From assembly GCA_006954405.1 (NCBI GenBank), contig LVVQ01000001.1:682001-746000 (forward strand): a stretch of 64,000 bases of DNA, in the 5' to 3' direction. This document shows positions 1 to 7,826 of the stretch, one piece after another; position 1 is the first letter of the stretch, and every line of letters begins with the position of its first letter. Origin of the DNA: Candidatus Methanarcanum hacksteinii (lineage in GTDB: Archaea > Thermoplasmatota > Thermoplasmata > Methanomassiliicoccales > Methanomethylophilaceae). Position numbers and translations under genes: made by a program. Below the pieces are notes generated by a model. It saw only the letters and a list, made by a program, of their open reading frames with translations. It was not told the DNA's origin and made no database searches.

Positions 1-704
1 ATCGCTTTCCTCTGACCGGCATATATGCTTACCACCGTGTGTCCGGTGTATTGTTCCTCAACGAGACTGTTCATGCTCCCCAGGTTCTTCTGTTGCGACC
101 TGAAATAACGTTGGGTCCTCTTCGCGATGACCTTGATCAGGATGAAACCTACGACGGCGATGCATACGGATAACAGGGTCAGTGGGATGTTCAGTATGGC
201 CATAAGGATGAATGATATCAGCAATGTCGTGATGGATGTCACAAGAGAGCCTATGCATTGATTCATCGATGCTCCCAGCGTATCCACATCGTTGGTGACA
301 CGGCTCATCACATCCCCTTTGGACGACTGATCGAAATAGCGCAACGGGATCCTGTTCATTTTTCTCGAGATATCCATGCGGAACATCTGTGCGCAGCGTT
401 GGGAGACCGTCGCCATCATGTAATTCTCGAAGAATGTGAAGATACCACTGATGAGATAGATCGCTATGAGGATGAAACCGATGTTCCTTATGCGTTCGAT
501 ATCCATCTCCACAGACAGGCCTTTTTGGATGAGGTCGGTCATCTCGCTGATGAAATATGGGCCAAGGAGCGCCAATATCGAGGATAATGCGGAAAGCAAC
601 AAGGTCAGGATGAAAGCGAACTTGTACTTCCCGATATAATGGAAGATGTCCTTCCAAGCCCCCATCATATCGTCAGGTTTGGATCTCTTTGAATTTCCCA
701 TCAT
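1..704 (-). CDS. ABC exporter, canonical half (partial, N-terminal membrane part)
   Basis: This is the first 234 residues of an ABC exporter half-transporter that runs off the left edge of the window. The visible part is the transmembrane domain, with hydrophobic helices and the coupling-helix stretch around residues 105-130 (FDQSSKGDVMSRVTNDVDT), which resembles the same region of the paralogue at 6030-7826. Its ATG overlaps the stop of the upstream gene as ATGA, and GGAGGTGA lies just upstream, so the two are translated together and probably form a heterodimer. The ATP-binding domain lies outside the window; I infer it carries the intact catalytic site because the partner gene does not. The exported substrate cannot be read from sequence. 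Confidence 0.85.
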   Translation of the reverse strand, partial: MMGNSKRSKPDDMMGAWKDIFHYIGKYKFAFILTLLLSALSSILALLGPYFISEMTDLIQKGLSVEMDIERIRNIGFILIAIYLISGIFTFFENYMMATVSQRCAQMFRMDISRKMNRIPLRYFDQSSKGDVMSRVTNDVDTLGASMNQCIGSLVTSITTLLISFILMAILNIPLTLLSVCIAVVGFILIKVIAKRTQRYFRSQQKNLGSMNSLVEEQYTGHTVVSIYAGQRKA

Positions 705-2431
705 TCTTCGTCACCTCCGTATTCCTGAAGTTTCGCCATCTCGCGATACAGTTCACAATCCTTCAGGAGCTCACTGTGTTTTCCGGAAGCAACGATCATT
801 CCGTTGTTGAGTACGAGGATACGATCCGCATTCTTCACAGTGACGATACGTTGAGAGACGATCAGTATCGTGGAACCCGATGTTTCCTTTGCGATATTCT
901 TGCGGACATTGATGTCCGTCCTGTAGTCTAAGGCGGAGAATGTATCGTCGAAGATGTAGATCTCAGGTCTTTTGCATATCGCTCTAGCGATCGATATGCG
1001 CTGTTTCTGCCCTCCAGATAAGTTCGCACCCAAGTGCTCTATCTTCGTATCGAGGCCTTCTCTATCTTTGAGGAATGTATCGATGCATGCTACCTCGGCT
1101 GCTTTTATCATCTCTTCATCCGAACAATCCTCTCTGCCGTATCCTATATTGAACCCTGCAGTGCCTGAGAACAGCATCGGCCTCTGCGTAGCATACCCTA
1201 TCTTCGAACGTAAAGTATCAAGATCATAATCCCTGACGTCGAGTCCATCGATCGATACCGTTCCCGATGTTGCATCATAGAGGCGCGGGATCAGGTTCAG
1301 AAGTGTCGTTTTTCCAGAGCCTGTCGTTCCGATGATGGCGACCGTCTCTCCGTATCCTACATCGAATGAGATGTCCGTCAGAGTATCATTCGAATTCTCA
1401 GGATATGTGAAGGATACGTTCTTGAAAGAGATGCATGGATCCTTGCCTTTGGTTTCTGTAGAATTTCCACTGACGACGGAGATCTCTGTATCGATCACCT
1501 CCCTGATACGTTTCCCAGATACTATCGCACGGGGGAGTCCCATGGCGATATGGGCTAGGAGAATGAAGGATGAGACGACATACATCACATATGATGAGAA
1601 CACGACCATGTTCGAGAACACAGTGAGCGACATTTCTGGTGATGGGGATGCGAGGATGATGTTCGCACCTAAGATGTATATCGCGACAGTGAGGATGTTC
1701 TGCACTACACCGTTGAACGGACGGGTGAAAGCGAGAAGGCGAGATGCATAGAGGTTGTTCTCGGTAAGTTCATCATTCGTTTGATCCGCTTTCCTGTTCT
1801 GATATTCCTCAGCATTGAATGCACGTATGACCCTTACACCCGACATCCCTTCGCGGACCGTGCGATTCATCCCGTCTGTGAATCTCTGTACTCTTTTGTA
1901 ACGAGGGATGACATACCAAAGCATGAAGATCTGAACGATAACGATTGCTGTGATACCGATGGCAGTCACTTCGGTCCATTCCCAACTGCCTACGGCAACC
2001 TTTGTCAGAGCGATATAGACCATTACAGGGACCTTTACGATAAGCTGCGAGGTCCTTGCCACTGCCATTTGTACTTGAGTAACATCATTGGTGGAGCGTG
2101 TGATGAGACTGTAGATGTTGAATCTGCTCATCTCTTCGGGAGAGAATGACTGTACTTTGGAGAATTGTTCCTTGCGTAGTATCTTTCCGAATTCGGATGC
2201 TACATATGCAGCTATGCCGCCGGCACAGATCGAACAGAAGACACTGCCGACGGAGTATATGATCATCCATGTCCCTTCGCCTATTACCTCGTCGGAAGTA
2301 CCGCCGCTGTTCAGAAGAACAGTGATTCTTGACATGTATCCTGGAATCTCAAGATCGAACCAAACCTGTGCAGAAACGAATAGCGCCATTATCAGAAGCA
2401 ATGACCAATGGACAGGCCTTAGGAATCTCAA
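701..2431 (-). CDS. ABC exporter, degenerate-site half
   Basis: This is a full-length (576 aa) type IV ABC exporter half: a six-helix membrane domain (about residues 1-310) followed by an ATPase domain with Walker A GTTGSGKT and signature LSGGQKQR. The Walker B run is IFDDTFSALD, so the catalytic Glu is Asp, and the switch His is Gln (IVSQR). Both changes are typical of the non-hydrolysing site in heterodimeric exporters such as TM287/288. The partner is the downstream gene ending at 704. The start is unclear: no ATG is in frame, the given start is TTG, and alignment to the paralogue (MILKYLRP versus ILRFLRP) suggests translation begins slightly upstream, perhaps at a CTG near 2443 just after AAGGTGAG. 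A palindrome shared with chlI and cbiC lies upstream. Confidence 0.88.
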   Translation of the reverse strand: MRFLRPVHWSLLLIMALFVSAQVWFDLEIPGYMSRITVLLNSGGTSDEVIGEGTWMIIYSVGSVFCSICAGGIAAYVASEFGKILRKEQFSKVQSFSPEEMSRFNIYSLITRSTNDVTQVQMAVARTSQLIVKVPVMVYIALTKVAVGSWEWTEVTAIGITAIVIVQIFMLWYVIPRYKRVQRFTDGMNRTVREGMSGVRVIRAFNAEEYQNRKADQTNDELTENNLYASRLLAFTRPFNGVVQNILTVAIYILGANIILASPSPEMSLTVFSNMVVFSSYVMYVVSSFILLAHIAMGLPRAIVSGKRIREVIDTEISVVSGNSTETKGKDPCISFKNVSFTYPENSNDTLTDISFDVGYGETVAIIGTTGSGKTTLLNLIPRLYDATSGTVSIDGLDVRDYDLDTLRSKIGYATQRPMLFSGTAGFNIGYGREDCSDEEMIKAAEVACIDTFLKDREGLDTKIEHLGANLSGGQKQRISIARAICKRPEIYIFDDTFSALDYRTDINVRKNIAKETSGSTILIVSQRIVTVKNADRILVLNNGMIVASGKHSELLKDCELYREMAKLQEYGGDEE

Positions 2432-2459
2432 TATCGATTTCAGGAGCTCACCTTAACGA

Positions 2460-2476
2460 ATGGACTATACATCCAA
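2460..2476 (-). promoter_or_regulatory. palindromic operator candidate for the ABC exporter operon
   Basis: The 17-base element ATGGACTATACATCCAA (arms TGGA/TCCA) matches the elements at 3114-3130 and 14088-14104 at most positions. It lies just downstream of an AT-rich TATA-like stretch (2477-2489) on the transcribed strand and about 30 bases upstream of the coding region. Repressor binding here would block initiation; the role is inferred. Confidence 0.4.
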
Positions 2477-2639
2477 CATATATTATTGGTTCTGGCCTTA
2501 TACCCTCCCTTTAATCTGGTATATTCGATATTTTGATTGTCAATCGATGGATTTTGGTCTGAAGCATTCTCAAAAATGGGATTTCATGCAATCTGCAATA
2601 CATATAAATTTAATATTCGTATTACTGAAATCGAAGATA

Positions 2640-2771
2640 TCTGGAGAAAGAGTTAATAGATTTCCATTCTCAGCGATAGTTGGACAGCCTCTTTTGAAAA
2701 AATCGTTGATATTGAATGCGATTGACGGCTCCATCGGCGGAGTACTGATCTTCGGACAGAGGGGCGGGATT
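2640..2771 (+). pseudogene. remnant of a second chlI-like gene, 5' end only
   Basis: In frame this stretch encodes VNRFPFSAIVGQ followed by KKSLILNAID and GGVLIFGQRG, clearly homologous to the first 40 residues of ChlI at 3142 (FPFTRIVGQ, GGVLIKGEKG) and also close to the start of ChlD at 4149 (VNGFPFTAVVG). The match ends inside Walker A, where the sequence switches to the opposite-strand binding-protein remnant. No plausible start codon remains. It is the left half of a chimeric scar. Confidence 0.75.
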
Positions 2772-3029
2772 CGTAAACGTGGAATTCGATACTCCGACCA
2801 CTTTGTTCTGATAATTGTATATCACAAGGAGCTCGCATGCGTATGTACTCAGACAAACTATGCGTTCTAGTTTGTATTTGACTTCTTTGATCGTGCCGTC
2901 AGATTGTTTGACAGCAACGGTCTTCTCAGAGTCATCGTCATTGAGGTTACTGTTGACAATTATGGCAGTCGCAGCACCAATTAGTGCAATCACTGCCACT
3001 ATCGCAATAATCTGTGTCGATTTCATCAT
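2766..3029 (-). pseudogene. truncated N-terminus of a metal/cobalamin-type ABC binding protein
   Basis: The first 90 or so residues read as an N-terminal membrane anchor (IIAIVAVIALIGAATAIIV), an acidic linker, then a LERIVCLSTYACELLVIY stretch and VVGVSNSTFTNP. This matches the start of the binding protein at 49075 (VDKIVCLSAGSLRLVEYLG, then MVVGIDKE). The homology stops at about 2766 and the reading frame continues into antisense chlI remnant, giving a meaningless tail. A complete protein would be about 360 aa, so this is a 5' fragment. It is probably non-functional, although its promoter side looks intact. Confidence 0.75.
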
Positions 3030-3051
3030 TATATTGTAATATTAATTTGTA

Positions 3052-3066
3052 TTTAGTATTACTAAA
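3052..3066. promoter_or_regulatory. perfect palindrome in the divergent binding-protein/chlI intergenic region
   Basis: TTTAGTATTACTAAA is a perfect inverted repeat with 7-base arms around one central base. It lies between the divergent binding-protein remnant (start 3029) and chlI (start 3142). A degraded copy (ATTCGTATTACTGAA, 2615-2629) sits in front of the chlI remnant, and TAATACTAAA also occurs at 48983-48992 ahead of the intact importer. It may bind a metal-responsive repressor; this is inferred. Confidence 0.4.
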
Positions 3067-3113
3067 GCCGACATATCAAGTCAATCGAATTTGATTTTAC
3101 GAGATAATTAATA

Positions 3114-3130
3114 TTGGATTATATATCCAA
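3114..3130 (+). promoter_or_regulatory. palindromic operator candidate for chlI-chlD
   Basis: TTGGATTATATATCCAA has perfect 6-base arms (TTGGAT/ATCCAA) around TATAT and ends 11 bases before the chlI ATG. AT-rich TATA-like sequence (AATTAATATT) precedes it. Nearly the same element occurs at 14088-14104 upstream of cbiC, and a weaker one at 2460-2476. The start has no Shine-Dalgarno sequence, so the transcript is probably leaderless or nearly so. Confidence 0.5.
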
Positions 3131-3141
3131 AATCAGATAAA

Positions 3142-4167
3142 ATGGCAGGCCTATCATTCCCTTTCACTAGAATCGTCGGTCAGGATAACATGAAGAGGGC
3201 ATTGATGCTCAACGTCATCGATCCTGGTATCGGCGGTGTACTCATAAAGGGCGAGAAAGGAACAGCGAAATCGACTACTGTACGTTCGATGAATTCCGTT
3301 CTCCCTTTCAGAAATGTCGTACAAGGATGTCCTTTCCGCTGTGAATACGGGAGAGTGGAGATATATTGCCCATATTGTAAGGAAAGATATGACAAAGGCG
3401 AGGAACTCATCTCAGAGAAGGTACGTATGCGTGTCATCGATCTCCCTCTTTCCGCGACCGAGGATCGCGTATCGGGAACGTTGGATCTCGAACACGTACT
3501 GAAGACTGGGGAGAAGAAGTTCGAACCAGGCGTATTGGCGGCAGCCAATGGTAACATACTCTACGTCGACGAGGTGAACCTTCTTGACGATCATCTCGTG
3601 GACCTTCTTCTGGACTCCGCCGCGATGGGAGTGAATTATGTGGAGAGAGAAGGTGTTTCGTTCACACATCCTGCTAGATTCATCCTGGTCGGAACGATGA
3701 ATCCTGAGGAAGGGGATCTCAGACCGCAGCTTCTAGATAGATTCGGCCTCTCCTTGGATATCAAGGGAGAGATGGATCCGAAGAAGAGGGCCGAGGTCGT
3801 CAAGAGGAGGGTCGAATACGACTCCGATCCAGAGAGATACATCGCAGGCGTTCAGAAGGATCTCGATGATCTATGCGAAAGACTGACAAAAGCCCGTGAA
3901 CTTCTTCCAAAGGTAGTTGCCGATGACACCATAGTGGATATGATCGTTTCAGTCATCATCCATTTCGGGGTCGATGGGCACCGTGCGGATATCACATTGT
4001 TGAAGGCTGCCAAAGCGAATGCGGCATTGGAAGGGCGTACGAAGGTAACGAAAGATGACATCAGAGCGACAGCAGAACTCGTTCTCGCACATCGTCTGAA
4101 GAGACGTCCCTTCGAAGAGGCCGGCCTTGACAGAGAGGAACTTGAGAGATGTCTGCAGGATCTGTGA
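3142..4167 (+). CDS. chlI: magnesium/cobalt chelatase AAA+ subunit (ChlI/BchI family)
   Basis: This 341-aa AAA+ ATPase matches the small motor subunit of class I tetrapyrrole metal chelatases. Walker A is GEKGTAKST (residues 37-45) and Walker B is ILYVDEVNLL. Between them lies a four-Cys cluster (C63, C67, C76, C79) of the kind that binds metal in archaeal ChlI proteins. The C-terminal helical lid is present, so length and domains are normal. Its stop lies 19 bases inside chlD, so the two are co-translated. With ChlD it should form the ATPase rings that drive metal insertion by the large subunit CobN, encoded at 9565-13302. Whether the product is cobalt-corrin or another metallo-tetrapyrrole is not decided by sequence. 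Confidence 0.9.
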   Translation: MAGLSFPFTRIVGQDNMKRALMLNVIDPGIGGVLIKGEKGTAKSTTVRSMNSVLPFRNVVQGCPFRCEYGRVEIYCPYCKERYDKGEELISEKVRMRVIDLPLSATEDRVSGTLDLEHVLKTGEKKFEPGVLAAANGNILYVDEVNLLDDHLVDLLLDSAAMGVNYVEREGVSFTHPARFILVGTMNPEEGDLRPQLLDRFGLSLDIKGEMDPKKRAEVVKRRVEYDSDPERYIAGVQKDLDDLCERLTKARELLPKVVADDTIVDMIVSVIIHFGVDGHRADITLLKAAKANAALEGRTKVTKDDIRATAELVLAHRLKRRPFEEAGLDREELERCLQDL

Positions 4168-6029
4168 ACGGATTCCCTTTCACCGCTGTCGTCGGGATGG
4201 ATGACGGTAAACGTGCCTTGGAGTGTGCTTTGGTAAATCCGAACATCAAGGCCGTATTGATCAGAGGGGGATGCGGTTCAGCTAAGACTACCTTGGCTAG
4301 AGCAGTCGGAAGCATCACCTACAGGATGGTCGTGAACTGTCCTCTGAACATCACTGATGAACAGTTGTTCGGAGGCATCGATGTAGAGCAGGCGATGAGG
4401 ACAGGAGAGGCAACCCTTCAACCAGGATTGTTATCGAAGGCCGATGGCAACATCCTGTACATAGATGATATAAATCTCATGGATCGCGGGATGCTTGCAG
4501 GGATCCTCGATGTTATAGCCACAGGAGTGGTGAATGTGGAGAGAGGTCCGATATCGTCATCGTATCATTGCGATACCACATTGATCGCAACGATGAATCC
4601 TGACGACCGTGATGTGAGTTCGCACGTATTGGATAGATTCGATCTATGTGCCTACTCTCCTGAGATGACCGAGGAACAGAGGGCATCGATACTTCAGAGG
4701 AATATGGAGTTCTGTGATGATCAGGAAGGATTCTTGAAGTCCTTCTCCAAGACAGAAGAAGCGGAGAGAAGGAAAATGGCCACAGCATCCAAGATATTGT
4801 CTATGGTGACGATCTCCGATGAATTGATCGATGTGATCTCTGAACTGTGTATAAAGGTCGGTGCGGATGGATTGCGTGGGGACCTTGCGATGGTGAACTG
4901 TTCAAAATCACTCGCAGCATTGAATGGACGCGATGAAGTGATGAAGAAGGATGTGGAGGAGGCAGCGGTACTTTGCCTCCCTCATCGTCGTAATTACGAT
5001 CAACCTCCTCCGCCGCCGGAGGAACCTCAAGAACAGGATGAGGACGATGGTCAACAACAGAATGATGATCAAAATGAAACATCTGAGCAGGATGAGGATC
5101 AGCAACAGTATGACGACCATCAGGACGATCTAGAACAGAACGGACAACCGCCCATGGAGATGCCCGATCTCGAGGAGATGATGTTCGAGATAGGGAGACA
5201 GTTCCGTGTGATCGATTACTTAGATTCCAATGAGAGACTCCCTTCCAGGACCAAGACACGTAAGGGAAGGAGGGTGATGGCTATCAGTGCTGACGGTACT
5301 GGAAGATATGCCCGTTCGAAGATCCCCGTCGGAGATAAGCGTGATATCGCCTTCGATGCCACCCTGAGGGCGGCAGCACCATATCAGAATGTCAGAGAAA
5401 GGAATGGATTGTCATTCGTCATCGAACCTCAGGACATACGTACGAAGGTCCGTGAGAGACGCAGCGGGAATACATTGTTGTTCCTTGTGGATGCGAGCGG
5501 TTCATTGGGTGTGAGGAAGAGGATGTCCACTGTGAAGGGTGCGATACTCTCGATGCTCAAGGAGAGCTATGTCAAGAGGGATCGCATAGGTATGATGGCC
5601 TTCAGGCGTGATTCCGTGGAGATAATCCTTCCTCCGACCAAATCCGTGGAATATAGCTATAAATGTCTCGAAGAGATGCCAACTGGTGGGAAGACACCTT
5701 TGAGTGAAGCCCTGATCCGTGTCAACGAATACATGACAGCATATGCTAGATGCCATGTCGGTGAAAGATGTTTTGTGATATTGGTGACCGACGGACGTGC
5801 GAACGTTTCCTTACAGGAAGGAAAGGACGCCAATGAGGAAGTACAGAGGATAGCCGAAGATATCGGCGTCCCGAACGTCAGATGGATAGTCGTGGATGCG
5901 AGCGGAGGTTTCATGCGTTTCGATAACGCACAGAGACTTGCGGAGAAGATGGGGGCACGTTACTTCAGATTGGAGGATCTTGACGCGGACCGCTTCGCAG
6001 AGGGTGTCAAGGCTGCCATAGATTCATGA
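4149..6029 (+). CDS. chlD: chelatase AAA+/VWA subunit (ChlD/BchD family)
   Basis: The 626-aa protein has three parts: an AAA+ module (Walker A GGCGSAKTT near residues 40-48), a very acidic, Gln- and Pro-rich linker (about residues 275-345), and a C-terminal von Willebrand A domain with MIDAS motif DASGSLG near residue 446 and TDGRANV near 545. This is the BchD/ChlD layout; the VWA domain docks onto the large chelatase subunit. It overlaps chlI, giving a two-gene operon transcribed towards the convergent exporter genes, with no gap after the stop at 6029. The N-terminus (VNGFPFTAVVG) resembles that of ChlI, as expected for paralogous AAA+ subunits. Confidence 0.9.
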   Translation: MSAGSVNGFPFTAVVGMDDGKRALECALVNPNIKAVLIRGGCGSAKTTLARAVGSITYRMVVNCPLNITDEQLFGGIDVEQAMRTGEATLQPGLLSKADGNILYIDDINLMDRGMLAGILDVIATGVVNVERGPISSSYHCDTTLIATMNPDDRDVSSHVLDRFDLCAYSPEMTEEQRASILQRNMEFCDDQEGFLKSFSKTEEAERRKMATASKILSMVTISDELIDVISELCIKVGADGLRGDLAMVNCSKSLAALNGRDEVMKKDVEEAAVLCLPHRRNYDQPPPPPEEPQEQDEDDGQQQNDDQNETSEQDEDQQQYDDHQDDLEQNGQPPMEMPDLEEMMFEIGRQFRVIDYLDSNERLPSRTKTRKGRRVMAISADGTGRYARSKIPVGDKRDIAFDATLRAAAPYQNVRERNGLSFVIEPQDIRTKVRERRSGNTLLFLVDASGSLGVRKRMSTVKGAILSMLKESYVKRDRIGMMAFRRDSVEIILPPTKSVEYSYKCLEEMPTGGKTPLSEALIRVNEYMTAYARCHVGERCFVILVTDGRANVSLQEGKDANEEVQRIAEDIGVPNVRWIVVDASGGFMRFDNAQRLAEKMGARYFRLEDLDADRFAEGVKAAIDS

Positions 6030-7826
6030 TCATGTGCAGTTCTCGAATTGACTGTTGTACAATGTGTAGTAGAAGCCTTTCCTCTCTAGCAATTCTTGAT
6101 GTGTCCCTTGTTCTACGATGTCCCCATCCTTCAGGACAAGGATGAGATCAGAATTGATGATGGTAGAGAGACGATGGGCGATCACGAATGATGTCTTCCC
6201 TCTCATCATGATCTCCATCGCTTCTTGTATGTGCTTCTCAGTCCTCGTGTCCACAGAGGATGTAGCCTCATCCAATATGACCATGGGGGCATCCCTGATG
6301 AGCATACGAGCCATCATCATCTGTTGTTTCTGTCCTCCGGATAATGATGATTTGTCTGTGATGATGGTATCAAGCCCTTCTGGGAGGGATTCGATCAAAG
6401 GACCAAGTCCCGACTTGATGCATGCATCCATGACCCTCTCATCGTCGATGTCAGCGAGATTGAAGACTATGTTCTCCCTTATCGTCCCGTTGAATAACCA
6501 ACTGTCCTGAAGTACGACATTGAACAGGGAGTGTACGTAATGTCTACGCATATCCGATGTGTTCACGCCATCGATGAATATGCTTCCCGAATCGGGTTCG
6601 TAGAACTTCATGAGCAGGTTGGCGAGAGTCGTCTTCCCCGCTCCCGTCGGACCAACAATCGCGATACGGGAACCGGCGGAGATGCTCTGCGAGAATCCAT
6701 GTATGACCTCCTTCCCTTCGATGTATGAGAAACGTACATCGCGGAACTCCACATTTCCATGTACATCTTCGATGACCGCATCCTTATCGCTCTCGTCATC
6801 CATCTCAGGGAGCGAGAGGAATTCGAACACTCTCTCACTGGCAGCGACGACCATCTGTATCGAGCCCAATGATTCCGATAATTGTACCATAGGCTGTGTG
6901 AACAGCTTGATGTAGACGATGAATGCAACGACCGTTCCATACCCTATCTTGCCGTCTATGACCATCATCGAACCGAACACACAAACTGTGAGATAACCGA
7001 TGTTGCTGATGAAGTTCATCAGCATCGACATCAGACCTGAGAGGAAACGGGTATGTATGGATGAGATGTAGAGCTGTTCGTTGATACCATTGAATCTTTC
7101 CCATGCATTCTTCTCTCCGCCGTACAGTTTCACTATCTCGTGACCGCGATAGTTCTCATCCACGAGAGCGTTCATGCTTCCAAGTTTCGTTTGTTGTATG
7201 CGGAAATATTTCTGACTGACCCTCACCAATATGTACACGATGATGAAACCTACTGCCGAAGGGACTGCGGACAACATCGCAAGTTCCGGGCATGTATACA
7301 GCATCATGATGAATGCACCGATGATGGAGATGGTGGCGACGACAAGATGCGTCATACTCTCGCTGCAACTCTTTCCCACAGTGTCCGCATCGTTGGAGAC
7401 GCGGCTCATGATGTCTCCGCTGGTGCTGTTATCGAAATACGATATGTGTATCGAATTCAGCTTATCGGAGAGGTCTTTACGCATCTTCCTTGCGACATAC
7501 TCCGAGGATGCGCCTATTATGTAATGTTCTATCGTGGATAGTAACATCGATGATACGTATAGTGCGACAGCGATCAACGCAAGGAATGCGATCCTGTCCG
7601 TATCGATGGCCATCTCATTCTCGATAGAATTCTGGATGGAATCGGCGATACTGCTCAATATCTGAGGCCCTGTGAGAGACATCGCTGTTGCCACAATGAC
7701 CATCAGAAGGCCGAGATACAGCATCAGACGATATTTTCCCATATATCTTATCAGACTCCAGAAGGTGCCCCAGAAGTTGTTGATGTTCTTGGAACGGGCC
7801 CATAGAGGTCCTTCGATCATGGCCAT
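6030..7826 (-). CDS. ABC exporter, canonical half
   Basis: This 598-aa ABC exporter half has a six-helix membrane domain and an ATPase with Walker A GPTGAGKT, signature LSGGQKQQ, Walker B VILDEATSSVD and switch His in IAHRLST, so its catalytic site is intact. A longer reading frame begins at 7877, but the ATG at 7826 is preferred: it follows GGAGGTG at good spacing and overlaps the upstream stop as ATGA. Its partner is the degenerate half at 7826-9568, and both follow cobN in one operon. It is paralogous to the truncated gene at 1-704. Linkage to cobN suggests a tetrapyrrole, corrinoid or precursor as cargo, which is inference. Confidence 0.9.
   Translation of the reverse strand: MAMIEGPLWARSKNINNFWGTFWSLIRYMGKYRLMLYLGLLMVIVATAMSLTGPQILSSIADSIQNSIENEMAIDTDRIAFLALIAVALYVSSMLLSTIEHYIIGASSEYVARKMRKDLSDKLNSIHISYFDNSTSGDIMSRVSNDADTVGKSCSESMTHLVVATISIIGAFIMMLYTCPELAMLSAVPSAVGFIIVYILVRVSQKYFRIQQTKLGSMNALVDENYRGHEIVKLYGGEKNAWERFNGINEQLYISSIHTRFLSGLMSMLMNFISNIGYLTVCVFGSMMVIDGKIGYGTVVAFIVYIKLFTQPMVQLSESLGSIQMVVAASERVFEFLSLPEMDDESDKDAVIEDVHGNVEFRDVRFSYIEGKEVIHGFSQSISAGSRIAIVGPTGAGKTTLANLLMKFYEPDSGSIFIDGVNTSDMRRHYVHSLFNVVLQDSWLFNGTIRENIVFNLADIDDERVMDACIKSGLGPLIESLPEGLDTIITDKSSLSGGQKQQMMMARMLIRDAPMVILDEATSSVDTRTEKHIQEAMEIMMRGKTSFVIAHRLSTIINSDLILVLKDGDIVEQGTHQELLERKGFYYTLYNSQFENCT

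Noticed and set aside
58..657. 199-codon minus-strand frame
   Set aside because: It is an out-of-frame shadow of the partial ABC exporter that occupies the same strand; its composition (many His, Arg and Pro) is unlike a protein.
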